Below, in pieces: positions 53,590 to 62,231 of a stretch of DNA of 64,000 bases (positions are counted from its first letter, which is position 1; every line of letters starts with the position of its first letter). Source of the DNA: an uncultured Clostridia bacterium (GTDB lineage Bacteria > Bacillota > Clostridia > Oscillospirales > Ruminococcaceae); the NCBI GenBank assembly GCA_944386285.1, contig CALXAM010000058.1:59063-123062 (forward strand), written 5' to 3'. The notes under the pieces are model-generated. The model was not told the DNA's origin and made no database searches. It worked only from the letters and a program-made list of their open reading frames with translations. A program made the position numbers and the translations under genes.

Positions 53590-54601
53590 CGTCGGCAGAT
53601 GCTAAAGAACTTTCTGAATCTTCTGAAGAATCTGCAATCTCTATATCATTGACAGAAAAATCAATATCCGGATACATCGCCTGCGCTGCCGAACGAAGTG
53701 CTTCTACTACTTCTTTGGTGCCTGACCGCATTCCATCCCGATCAAATTCCACAACATTTCCGGCTTTTATCGTTTCATTGGAAGCAAACGTCTCACTCTG
53801 CGAGAGATTGTCCGCTGTCAGTGGAGCTGCTGCCAGCACAATATCTGCCTGCGCTGACAGATCATCTGCTGTATAGGAAGTACCGGTCACTGCATTTGTT
53901 CCAATCAATGAAAGCAAGGACCCCTCTAATGTGTCCGGCGTAACGACATACGGATCAAGCGTACAAACCGCTAAAAATGATTTCTTTTCTGCGGGAAGTT
54001 TTGCAACAATCGCATCCACATCATTTTGAATTGCTTCCACCAGTGCGACCCCTGCCGTATCGGCTTCAATCGCACCATCCATTACACGAATGACTGCATC
54101 ATATCGTGTAAGCAGTGCGTCAAGTGAATCAATCGCCGGCATCACCATGACCTGAATTCCTGCATTCGAAAGCAGATCAAGCTGTGCTTTTGTCATTGGC
54201 GCTGTAGTAAATACAAGATCCGGTGCAGCAGTTACAATCGCCTCAATGTCTGGTGATAATGCTGTACCAATTGAAACACGTGCGGCTGTCTCGCTTTGCG
54301 ATACCGTTTCACCGGAAACACTTTCTGTACTTTCCTCGCTATTTATACTTTCTGTAGATTCCTCTTGCGTAAGCTCTTCTTCAGAAACAGCTACAATTCG
54401 TTCACCGTATCCCAAATCTTCTAATAAATTCGTGATCTGCACAGAAAGCGTTGCAACTTTTTCTGGTTTCTTAACCACAGTAATGTTATTTACAGACACC
54501 GGATACGCCTGTTTTTCCTGTTCAATCGTATTGCTTGCAGTACATGCGGTAAACCAAATCGTCAGCGCACAAACAAGCACTCCTGCAATGAATCGTTTCA
54601 T
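53585..54601 (-). CDS. Helical-backbone ABC binding lipoprotein (BtuF/FepB-like)
   Basis: A 338-residue lipoprotein with lipobox F-T-A-C at about 17-20. P-E-K-V-A-T-L-S-V-Q-I-T-N-L-L-E-D-L-G and A-A-P-D-L-V-F-T-T match the cobalamin/siderophore binding fold. A Ser/Glu-rich insert (about 80-105) interrupts the first lobe, and the tail is also Ser/Asp-rich. No permease or ATPase is nearby, so it is an orphan component. Ligand unknown. ATG 54601 follows GGAGG. Confidence 0.8.
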   Translation of the reverse strand: MKRFIAGVLVCALTIWFTACTASNTIEQEKQAYPVSVNNITVVKKPEKVATLSVQITNLLEDLGYGERIVAVSEEELTQEESTESINSEESTESVSGETVSQSETAARVSIGTALSPDIEAIVTAAPDLVFTTAPMTKAQLDLLSNAGIQVMVMPAIDSLDALLTRYDAVIRVMDGAIEADTAGVALVEAIQNDVDAIVAKLPAEKKSFLAVCTLDPYVVTPDTLEGSLLSLIGTNAVTGTSYTADDLSAQADIVLAAAPLTADNLSQSETFASNETIKAGNVVEFDRDGMRSGTKEVVEALRSAAQAMYPDIDFSVNDIEIADSSEDSESSLASADE

Positions 54602-54739
54602 ACAAGCCTCCATATTGCTTTTTGTCTTCTATTAAGAATACCATTTTAAAAAGATGAATGCAACCTTGATTTAACGTTTTACATAATATCCCTTCGCGAT
54701 TGCTTTTGTTTCGATTTATCGCTTTATCACTATAAATTG

Positions 54740-54768
54740 TTGATTTTCCCCGCGGAATCCGTTATAAT
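54740..54768 (+). promoter_or_regulatory. Promoter of ilvBN
   Basis: TTGATT (54740-54745), 17-bp spacer, TATAAT (54763-54768), with a leader of about 25 bases and no room for an attenuator. Confidence 0.8.
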
Positions 54769-54800
54769 AAAGAACAATATCAAAAGAAAGGGTGTTTTTT

Positions 54801-56411
54801 ATGAAAATGACCGTCGCACAGGCAATGGTACGATGTTTAGAAGCGGAAGGGATCTCTGTTGTATTCGGTCTTCCCGGCGCTGCAATCTGCCCTTTCTATG
54901 ACGCACTTTCCCGCTCCTCAATTCGACATATTCTTGTAAGACAGGAACAAAACGCTGCACATGCAGCAAGCGGATACGCCCGTATTACCAATAAACCTGC
55001 CGTTTGTATTGCTACATCCGGTCCCGGCGCGCTGAATCTCATCACCGGTATCGCTACCGCATATATGGATTCTATCCCACTGATTGTAATCACCGGACAG
55101 GTTGTCAGAGAACTGTTAGGCCGTGACGTTTTTCAGGAAGCTGATATTACAGGTTCCTGTGAGCCATTTGTCAAACATAGCTACCTCGTAAAAGATGCCG
55201 CAAGTATTCCGCGCATTATGAAAGAGGCTTTCCATATCGCTTCCACCGGACGAAAAGGTCCTGTGCTGATTGACATTCCATTTGATGTTCAAAAAGAAAC
55301 GATTCCGTTTTCCTATCCGGAACAGGTACAAATTCGCAGCTATAAGCCCAATACGATTGGTCACCCGGGACAGATTAAACGCGTAATCACTGCACTTTCG
55401 AAAGCAAAACGGCCTTTGATCTGCGCCGGTGGCGGTGTATTCTCAGCAGATGCACAAAACAGTCTTGTCGTTTTTTCAAATAAGACAAATATTCCGATCG
55501 TTACGACAATGATGGGACTGTCCGCCGTTTCGCCAAACGATCCACACAACCTTGGAATGATCGGAATGCACGGATGTGCCGGTGCAAATCGGGCAATGAA
55601 TTCTGCTGATATCATTATGCTGATTGGCGCACGTGTCGGTGACCGTGCGATCATGTCACCAATGGGACTGGCTCAAAATACATCGATCATTCATATCGAT
55701 ATTGATCCGGCGGAAATTGGTAAAAATATCGAAACGGACATTCCGCTTGTCGGTGATGCCAAAAATATTTTAGAAGAACTTTGCGAAAAGTCTGAAAAGC
55801 TTCATTTTGAAAGCTGGTACGAACCGCTCCGCACGAAAACGCATTCTTCTTATCCGCCCTATGCAGGCTATATTCGCCCGCAATACGTCATCGAGACATT
55901 GTGTGCACACTGCGCGCCCGACGCAATTTTGTGCGCAGATGTCGGACAGAATCAGATCTGGGCAGCACGCGGATTCAATATTCCAAACGGACGCTTTTTA
56001 ACTTCAGGCGGTATGGGAACAATGGGATACTCTATTCCCGCGGCATATGGTGCAAAACTTGCTGCACCCGATCGTCAGGTGATCGTTGTGTGCGGAGACG
56101 GATCATTCCAAATGCAGATGATGGAATTGGCAACGCTCTGTGCAAACAATATTCCTGTCAAAATCATTATTATGAATAACGGCCGTCTTGGAATGGTTCG
56201 TGAATTGCAGGACAATCAGTACGGCGGCAATAAAACTGCTGTTTTTTTGGACGGCAATCCGAATTTCGTGGCACTGGCACAAAGTTATGGTATTCCTTCT
56301 GTGTGTGTACAAACCGATACAGACGTTGCATCCGCGATTGATACAATGCTTTCCGCAGACGGACCATACCTGCTCGAATGCACAGTAAGTCCTTCAGAAC
56401 CGACACTTTAA
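54801..56411 (+). CDS. ilvB: Acetolactate synthase large subunit
   Basis: A 536-residue TPP enzyme: V-F-G-L-P-G-A-A-I-C and V-R-Q-E-Q-N-A-A-H-A (catalytic Glu), and the TPP motif V-C-G-D-G-S-F-Q-M ... I-I-M-N-N. It makes acetolactate for valine, leucine and isoleucine. ATG 54801 follows GAAAGGG. Eighteen bases separate it from ilvN. Confidence 0.94.
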   Translation: MKMTVAQAMVRCLEAEGISVVFGLPGAAICPFYDALSRSSIRHILVRQEQNAAHAASGYARITNKPAVCIATSGPGALNLITGIATAYMDSIPLIVITGQVVRELLGRDVFQEADITGSCEPFVKHSYLVKDAASIPRIMKEAFHIASTGRKGPVLIDIPFDVQKETIPFSYPEQVQIRSYKPNTIGHPGQIKRVITALSKAKRPLICAGGGVFSADAQNSLVVFSNKTNIPIVTTMMGLSAVSPNDPHNLGMIGMHGCAGANRAMNSADIIMLIGARVGDRAIMSPMGLAQNTSIIHIDIDPAEIGKNIETDIPLVGDAKNILEELCEKSEKLHFESWYEPLRTKTHSSYPPYAGYIRPQYVIETLCAHCAPDAILCADVGQNQIWAARGFNIPNGRFLTSGGMGTMGYSIPAAYGAKLAAPDRQVIVVCGDGSFQMQMMELATLCANNIPVKIIIMNNGRLGMVRELQDNQYGGNKTAVFLDGNPNFVALAQSYGIPSVCVQTDTDVASAIDTMLSADGPYLLECTVSPSEPTL

Positions 56412-56429
56412 TGCAGGGAGGGCAATAAA

Positions 56430-56921
56430 ATGAAATATACAATCTCCATTTTAGTAGAAAACCATGCAGGTGTGCTTTCCCGCATCTCCGGATTATTTTC
56501 TCGCCGTGGCTTTAATATCGACAGCTTAGCGGTCGGTGTCACCGATGATCCGCAAATTTCACGCATTACCATTGTAGTAAACGGGAGTGAATACATGGTA
56601 GAACAGGTGGAAAAGCAATTAAACAAACTCATTGATGTCATCCGTTTGCGCCGGTTAAAACAAAATGAGACAGTCAGCCGCGAACTGATGCTGGTAAAAG
56701 TATCATGCACAGTCCAAACGCGCAGCCAAATCATTGATATCGTCCGCGTAATGGATGCAAAAGTCTGCGATATTTCAAAAACAACGCTCACTGCAGAGCT
56801 TTGCGCAGAAACCGATCAGCTCAAACTATTCTGCGATTTGTTGGAACCTTATCATATCCTTGAAGTGGTGCGCACCGGAACGGTTGCTCTCGCCAAAGGT
56901 GATGATGTTGTAACTGCCTAA
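56430..56921 (+). CDS. ilvN: Acetolactate synthase small subunit
   Basis: A 163-residue regulatory subunit: an N-terminal ACT domain (S-I-L-V-E-N-H-A-G-V-L-S-R-I-S-G-L-F-S-R-R-G-F-N written here in part) and a C-terminal ACT-like domain give valine feedback control. GGGAGGG precedes the ATG. Confidence 0.95.
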   Translation: MKYTISILVENHAGVLSRISGLFSRRGFNIDSLAVGVTDDPQISRITIVVNGSEYMVEQVEKQLNKLIDVIRLRRLKQNETVSRELMLVKVSCTVQTRSQIIDIVRVMDAKVCDISKTTLTAELCAETDQLKLFCDLLEPYHILEVVRTGTVALAKGDDVVTA

Positions 56922-56934
56922 CGCATATAAAAAT

Positions 56935-56961
56935 AAAAGCACGGATTTTCCGTGCTTTTTC
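56935..56961. terminator. Terminator after ilvN
   Basis: An 11-bp perfect stem (56935-56945, 56949-56959) with TTT loop, also positioned to end the opposing surface-protein operon. Confidence 0.88.
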
Positions 56962-56975
56962 TATTTCTTTTTGCC

Positions 56976-57230
56976 TCAGCGTTTTACTTTTGTGTACATA
57001 CCAATACACAATACACTGCCTGCCGCACAAATGATCGGAAAAATCAATCCATTGTCATCTGCGGTATCAGGAACCGGCGTTTGTTCTTCTTTTGGCAAGG
57101 TAAACGAAAATGATGTTGCACTTTGTGCGGCAATCGATGAGCCAATCGCTCCGCTCAGTACCATAACACATACAGTCACAGCCATGATACGAGTAAGAAA
57201 TCGTTTTTTATTCAACCGGAACCAGCTCAA
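56976..57230 (-). CDS. Small surface protein with sortase-like tail
   Basis: An 84-residue protein: signal peptide (R-F-L-T-R-I-M-A-V-T-V-C-V-M-V-L), a short ectodomain, then V-P-D-T-A followed by a hydrophobic helix and K-V-K-R, the layout of a sortase sorting signal with an unusual motif. It overlaps the previous gene by 23 bases. The start is TTG 57230 or an internal ATG. No sortase gene is in the window. Confidence 0.6.
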   Translation of the reverse strand: MSWFRLNKKRFLTRIMAVTVCVMVLSGAIGSSIAAQSATSFSFTLPKEEQTPVPDTADDNGLIFPIICAAGSVLCIGMYTKVKR

Positions 57231-57738
57231 TTCCGTATGTCATGCTGCCGGTGTATGTCACGCCTTTTTTGATCGAAGAAGAGCCTTCCAAAATCGGTTT
57301 TACTGTAAATGATTTTGTTGCGTTTTCTGTAAACGAAACGATTTCCGTACCATTGATGTTGCTGCCAACGGTTTCAATGCGGCGTCCATCTTCAAACTCA
57401 AAATAGTAACGCAAGGACGCTTGCTGTCCGTCTTCTGTTTTTCCCTCAAGCAGCATCTGATCGCGGAATTTATCCGTTCCTGCAATTGTTACAGAGATTT
57501 TCTGATCGCCAAGATTCTCTACATCAGAAGCTTCGATGCTCATAACAGAACCCTCTTTTTCAATTGTCAGTGCATCCGGAATGGTGACTGTGTATGTTGG
57601 GTCATTTTTGTACTCAAATGTAAAATTGGTACCAAGCTCAATGTCACCAGCTTCTGTTGCTGAACCTGCTGATACCGGCAGTGCTGCAAGCGACAAACAC
57701 ACTGCTCCTGCAAGTAATGATGCGAAAACCTTTTTCAT
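57208..57738 (-). CDS. Secreted beta-rich protein of a small surface operon
   Basis: A 176-residue protein with a Sec signal (M-K-K-V-F-A-S-L-L-A-G-A-V-C-L, cleavage after V-S-A) and a beta-rich mature part (Y-T-V-T-I-P-D-A-L-T-I, T-Y-T-G-S-M-T-Y-G-I-E-L). The layout recalls small fibre or WxL-like proteins, but I recognise no family. ATG 57738 has GGAGG. It shares an operon with a membrane-anchored protein upstream and the sortase-like-tail protein downstream. Confidence 0.65.
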   Translation of the reverse strand: MKKVFASLLAGAVCLSLAALPVSAGSATEAGDIELGTNFTFEYKNDPTYTVTIPDALTIEKEGSVMSIEASDVENLGDQKISVTIAGTDKFRDQMLLEGKTEDGQQASLRYYFEFEDGRRIETVGSNINGTEIVSFTENATKSFTVKPILEGSSSIKKGVTYTGSMTYGIELVPVE

Positions 57739-57806
57739 TGTTGTTTCCTCCTTAAGAATCATTTTTCCTTTTCTTTTATGTTCAACCGTTTACACGGACG
57801 GTTGCG

Positions 57807-58286
57807 TTATATTACCTGAAGCAATGCGGTTACAATCGCATTATTATGTTTTGCGCCGCTCTGTGCATCATATGGGTCAATTTGAATTCTTAATGTATAC
57901 TCACCTTTTGAAAGTGCTCGATTTAATGTAATTTCCTGTACCGCTTTTCCGGGTTCAATTCCTTCCGATGTATAAATCGGCGTATTCTCGTCATCAATGT
58001 AAAGTGAAAATTGAAAAATGCAGATATTCTCTTTGGGATTATAAAGCGTCATAGAGACCTCTTTCTCGTTCGACGGAAATACAACAGTACCATATCCGGG
58101 AATTTGAATTCCCTGCGCGTCTTCTGACGCAATCGCCTGTTCGGGCTCCCACTCCTGTGCATTTTCATCAAGCAAAAGTCCGCCTACAGCTTCTGGCTTA
58201 CCAAAAGCGTTCCCTAAAATAAAGATTGCACCAATCAAAACCACCATCAAAACAGCACCAAATACAGCCACGTATTTTTTCTTCAT
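57807..58286 (-). CDS. Membrane-anchored extracellular protein of a small surface operon
   Basis: A 159-residue protein with one N-terminal helix (about 5-27) and an extracellular domain with T-L-Y-N-P-K-E-N, G-I-E-P-G-K-A-V-Q-E-I and R-I-Q-I-D-P-Y. The P-G-x-x-x-x-x-I-x-L pattern resembles domains found beside secreted fibre proteins. First gene of the three-gene operon. Function unknown. Confidence 0.65.
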   Translation of the reverse strand: MKKKYVAVFGAVLMVVLIGAIFILGNAFGKPEAVGGLLLDENAQEWEPEQAIASEDAQGIQIPGYGTVVFPSNEKEVSMTLYNPKENICIFQFSLYIDDENTPIYTSEGIEPGKAVQEITLNRALSKGEYTLRIQIDPYDAQSGAKHNNAIVTALLQVI

Positions 58287-58407
58287 CCTTTGGCGTCTCC
58301 TTTCTGCCCTCGCACTATATCTTAATGTTCATATATAAAATGTAAAAGAATTTTATGGTAAAAACAACGTAAAAGATTGCAAATAAAAACTTTTTATTTT
58401 GATTTGA

Positions 58408-58436
58408 TTGAATTTATATGAATTTTTTGCTATGAT
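58408..58436 (+). promoter_or_regulatory. Promoter of the uracil/xanthine permease gene
   Basis: TTGAAT (58408-58413), 17-bp spacer, TATGAT (58431-58436). A small hairpin (TTCGGA/TCCGAA) precedes the ribosome site. Confidence 0.68.
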
Positions 58437-58495
58437 GTTTTTAATTGAGCAACTTTAAAACAATGACTTCGGACGATTTCCGAAAAGGAGGATGT

Positions 58496-59851
58496 ATGAA
58501 AAGAGAAAAGGTTCAAATCGGACAAGAAGGTCTGTTTGACGCGCGCCAGTTAGGTGTACCGAAAATGCTGCTGCTCGGTCTTCAGCACACATTTGCAATG
58601 TTCGGCGCAACCGTATTGGTGCCAATCATCACTGGTCTTGACGTTTCCACCACATTATTGGTCGCAGGTCTTGGTACACTGTTGTTCCACCTCATTACCA
58701 AGGGTCGTGTTCCGGCATTTCTTGGTTCGTCATTCGCATTTTTAGGTGGTTTTGCTGCAGTCGCGCCTCGTCTTGCAGACGGCAGTGCAAACCTTGAAAT
58801 GCTGCCGTATGCCTGCGGCGGTGTCGCGGTGGCAGGTCTTGTGTATGTTTTGCTGTCGCTTTTCATTCACGCGTTTGGTATCGAGCGAATCATGCGATTT
58901 TTCCCGCCGGTTGTTACCGGTCCAATTATCATTTCAATCGGCTTAATTCTTTCACCGGACGCTGTGTCAAATGCAAGCCAGAACTGGATTTTGGCACTTG
59001 TTGCGCTCGTCGTCATTATCGTGTGCAACATTTTCGGAAAAGGCATGATACGCATTATTCCGATTATTTTAGGTATCACTGTTTCCTATATCGTTGCGGT
59101 ATGCATGGGACAAATTGATTTTCAGCCGGTGCTTGACGCGGCATGGATTGGTCTTCCGATTCACACCTCCGCAATCGCTAAATTTGATTTAAACGCCATT
59201 TTGATGATTGTTCCGATTGCACTTGCAACCATTATGGAACACATCGGTGATATGGCTGCCATCAGTGCAACCACCGGACGCAACTATATTGCAAATCCTG
59301 GTTTGTCCCGCACCTTGCTGGGTGATGGCTTGGCTACCACTATGGCAGGGCTTTTGGGCGGCCCGGCAAATACCACATATGGCGAAAACACCGGCGTGCT
59401 CGCAATGACGCGTATCTATGACCCACGGATTATGCGGATTGCTGCTTGCTTTGCGATTCTTTTAAGCTTCAGTCCCAAAATCGGCGCACTCATCAGCACC
59501 ATTCCAACTGCAATCATCGGCGGTATTTCGGTTATTCTTTACGGTATGATTTCAGCCGTCGGTGTGCGCAACGTGGTCGAAAGCCGTGTGGATTTCACAA
59601 AGTCACGCAATCTTGTCATTGCCGCTGTCATTTTAGTCAGTGCGCTCGGCATCAATTTTGCTTTCTCTGAAGCAGGCGGTATCTCATTCCCGATTGCAGG
59701 TTATACGATTACGCTGTCCGGTCTTGCAATCGCTGCAATTCTCGGCATTGTCTTAAACGCAATCCTGCCCGGAAATGACTACGTATTCCACAAAGATGAT
59801 GAACCGGTAAAGGAACCGGAAGTCAAACATGTTACCCCCGATCAGCAGTAA
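58496..59851 (+). CDS. Uracil/xanthine permease (NCS2 family)
   Basis: A 451-residue carrier with 14 helices. Q-H-T-F-A-M-F-G-A-T-V-L-V-P and M-E-H-I-G-D-M-A-A-I, G-G-P-A-N-T-T-Y-G-E-N-T-G-V are the NCS2 signatures; the Glu in M-E-H and T-Y-G-E-N suit the uracil branch (UraA/PyrP). ATG 58496 with AAGGAGG. Confidence 0.9.
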   Translation: MKREKVQIGQEGLFDARQLGVPKMLLLGLQHTFAMFGATVLVPIITGLDVSTTLLVAGLGTLLFHLITKGRVPAFLGSSFAFLGGFAAVAPRLADGSANLEMLPYACGGVAVAGLVYVLLSLFIHAFGIERIMRFFPPVVTGPIIISIGLILSPDAVSNASQNWILALVALVVIIVCNIFGKGMIRIIPIILGITVSYIVAVCMGQIDFQPVLDAAWIGLPIHTSAIAKFDLNAILMIVPIALATIMEHIGDMAAISATTGRNYIANPGLSRTLLGDGLATTMAGLLGGPANTTYGENTGVLAMTRIYDPRIMRIAACFAILLSFSPKIGALISTIPTAIIGGISVILYGMISAVGVRNVVESRVDFTKSRNLVIAAVILVSALGINFAFSEAGGISFPIAGYTITLSGLAIAAILGIVLNAILPGNDYVFHKDDEPVKEPEVKHVTPDQQ

Positions 59852-59861
59852 CTCATAAATA

Positions 59862-59892
59862 AAAAAGCGGATGCAGTTTGCATCCGCTTTTT
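59862..59892. terminator. Bidirectional terminator after the permease gene
   Basis: A 14-bp perfect stem (AAAAAGCGGATGCA with its complement), short T loop. Confidence 0.9.
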
Positions 59893-59907
59893 CTCTGCTT
59901 ATTTATT

Positions 59908-61302
59908 TCAATATAAATCGGCACCATTTTGCTTCATAGTCTGCCGTACCAGTCGTCCGTCGATCTCGCGCGGCATACAGGACTGTTTGACCGCAAGCGC
60001 TGCACCAATACCCGCCGCTTCACCAAGATACCGGCAGGTATGCTGTACGCGCAATGTCGACTGTGCATAAAAATCCGCACCGGCGCACCGCCCTGCCACC
60101 AATAAGTTTTCAAATCCCGAGACAAGCACCGCACGATAGCTGATCGTATAATATCGTTTGTCCTCCGGTACTGTCTTGTCATAATGGGGCTGTTCCATCT
60201 CGCCGCGCTGTGTATCAACCGCTTTGTGAATGTCAATTTCGTAATCGCTCATGGCAATCGCATCATCAAATTTACGGTAAGAAAGCACATCTGACACGGA
60301 AAGCCATCCGTCTGTACGAATCCGGCGGCTTTCCCGAATACCGAGCATCGGCGCAAATTTGGACAGTACACAATGTGAAAATCCGGGTACATAATTCCGA
60401 TAAAATGCATACAACCGCAATATTGCCTGTCTGCCTGCAATATATTTCTGTGTCAGTGTACTATTTTGGAGTACATTGCTTCCACCGCCGAGCTCTGGAC
60501 AGTTAAAGCTCAGGGTCCCTTCGCTTCCCGGCATAGAAAACATCTGCATATAAGAGGCATCCTGCGCAGTGAGTGTTCCAAGCGCCACATGCTGCTGAAT
60601 CAATGCATCAAAAGCAGGACATGCGTGCGGCGCATAGGTGGAAAATTCGGGATATCGCGTATAGCCGTCGTGCTGTCCGCCTTGTTCCAAAAAATCACCG
60701 AATGCATCAAGATCCACATTCGACAGTTCAAACCGAAGTGTGACAGACTGATTGTTTCCGGTAATCGGATCACCCTGTTCATACGAAGCACCAGCTGATA
60801 CGCACACATCGCCATCCGCAGTGCAGTCAATGAACTGCTTTCCACGAACGACGCGCATTCCCATCTTATCCGTAACAACAATTCCTTTGACCGTGCCGTT
60901 TTCGGCTAATACGTCACTGCACACCGTATCGTAGCAAATGGTGCACCCGCTTTCGACCACCAGCTGTTCAAGCGTTGCTTTCAGCCGTTCTGTATCAAAC
61001 CACGTGCTGTGATTTCCCGTTCGTTTAAAAGCCGTACCGTCCTGCTCCATCCGTTCGCGGATCATGCGGCTTACATAGCTTTCTGCGTTCGATGCACGCA
61101 TTCCTTCGTGCATGATCGGTGTGACGAGTGCCATCGTCTGCGTACCACCCAAACAGCCGTAACGTTCAAGCAGCAGTGTTTTCACACCCTCGCGTGATGC
61201 TGCAATCGCGGCAACTGCACCGGCGGTTCCGCCGCCGATCACCACGACATCATAAAACACCGGATCAACCGGAAGCATTCTTTGATATTGCACCGTTTCC
61301 AT
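59908..61302 (-). CDS. FAD-dependent oxidoreductase
   Basis: A 464-residue flavoprotein: V-V-V-I-G-G-G-T-A-G-A-V-A-A-I-A-A binds FAD, with F-I-D-C-T-A-D-G-D-V and C-R-Y-L-G-E-A-A-G-I-G-A-A at the second FAD contact. It belongs to the FAD-dependent oxidoreductase family often linked to sugar or cofactor catabolism. ATG 61302 after AAAGGAGG. Substrate unknown. Confidence 0.85.
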   Translation of the reverse strand: METVQYQRMLPVDPVFYDVVVIGGGTAGAVAAIAASREGVKTLLLERYGCLGGTQTMALVTPIMHEGMRASNAESYVSRMIRERMEQDGTAFKRTGNHSTWFDTERLKATLEQLVVESGCTICYDTVCSDVLAENGTVKGIVVTDKMGMRVVRGKQFIDCTADGDVCVSAGASYEQGDPITGNNQSVTLRFELSNVDLDAFGDFLEQGGQHDGYTRYPEFSTYAPHACPAFDALIQQHVALGTLTAQDASYMQMFSMPGSEGTLSFNCPELGGGSNVLQNSTLTQKYIAGRQAILRLYAFYRNYVPGFSHCVLSKFAPMLGIRESRRIRTDGWLSVSDVLSYRKFDDAIAMSDYEIDIHKAVDTQRGEMEQPHYDKTVPEDKRYYTISYRAVLVSGFENLLVAGRCAGADFYAQSTLRVQHTCRYLGEAAGIGAALAVKQSCMPREIDGRLVRQTMKQNGADLY

Positions 61303-61369
61303 GATAAAACGCCTCCTTTTGGCACGATTGTAGCACAACGAAAATCGGTTGTAAACGGGTTTTCCATAA

Positions 61370-61402
61370 AAAAATCGGATGCAAAGTATGCATCCGATTT
61401 TT
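61370..61402. terminator. Bidirectional terminator between the flavoprotein and lipoprotein genes
   Basis: A 14-bp perfect stem (61370-61383, 61389-61402) with AAGTA loop. Confidence 0.88.
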
Positions 61403-61416
61403 GTGTGATTCCGATC

Positions 61417-62052
61417 TTATTTCTTTGCTGTTCTGACTTCATCAAACAGTCCGTCTACGGTAAGACCCGTTTTTTCATCGCCCTCAAGCTCTTTAAAGCA
61501 CGAGAGTACATGCTCATCCTCTGTGACATAATACGCGCACAGATATGCAAACTGATACCGTGTTTCCTTGTATTGATCCTTTGTAACACCCGCTATAATC
61601 CGATCGCCCGCTTTCAGCGCCGGGGTCACCTCAAAAAACATCTGCGGCGAGGAAATGGTGATCGCTTCTCCGCCCTTGAATACGCCGGTTGCATCCCGAA
61701 CGACCTTCGCCGGATATTCAAAATGACCGGTTCGGCTTTGATCGACCGCTTCGTCTTTTTCTATTTCCTTTTCGCCACCGCCGCCCAATGCGATGCTGTA
61801 AAACCGCGGCTCACCCGTGATTTCCACATAGACAAAGGTGTCGGCCTGCTGAACCCACTGTGCAAACGTCTGGTCACGCATGGAAAGCATCGATGGTTTC
61901 TCTGCGGACACCGGATATTCCTCACGCAGTGCCTCAATCTGTGCATCCGTGAGCGATTCAGCCGCCGGTGCACACGCGGTCAGCGCACACAGCAAAACAG
62001 CCAGCAGTCCTGCAATCAGCGCCAGAATCGTTTTTCGGTTGGTTCGTTTCAT
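61417..62052 (-). CDS. Lipoprotein of unknown function
   Basis: A 211-residue secreted protein with a lipobox (A-L-T-A-C at about 23-27) and a single compact domain (A-D-T-F-V-Y-V-E-I-T-G-E and G-D-R-I-I-A-G-V-T are its clearest strands). I recognise no family. AAAGGG precedes the ATG. Confidence 0.75.
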   Translation of the reverse strand: MKRTNRKTILALIAGLLAVLLCALTACAPAAESLTDAQIEALREEYPVSAEKPSMLSMRDQTFAQWVQQADTFVYVEITGEPRFYSIALGGGGEKEIEKDEAVDQSRTGHFEYPAKVVRDATGVFKGGEAITISSPQMFFEVTPALKAGDRIIAGVTKDQYKETRYQFAYLCAYYVTEDEHVLSCFKELEGDEKTGLTVDGLFDEVRTAKK

Positions 62053-62231
62053 ACTGTTTCACCCTTTCTGTTTGTGATTGATTTGCTTGTTTGAAAATTC
62101 ACCATCAAATCATAAAGCAATCTTCTATAACTTCAGTTTATTTTGCTTACAATATTTTGTCAATATGGATATACCATATTTAAAAAAGTATGTATGAAAA
62201 TTTTCATACATACTTTTCCGTTTCATTCTTT

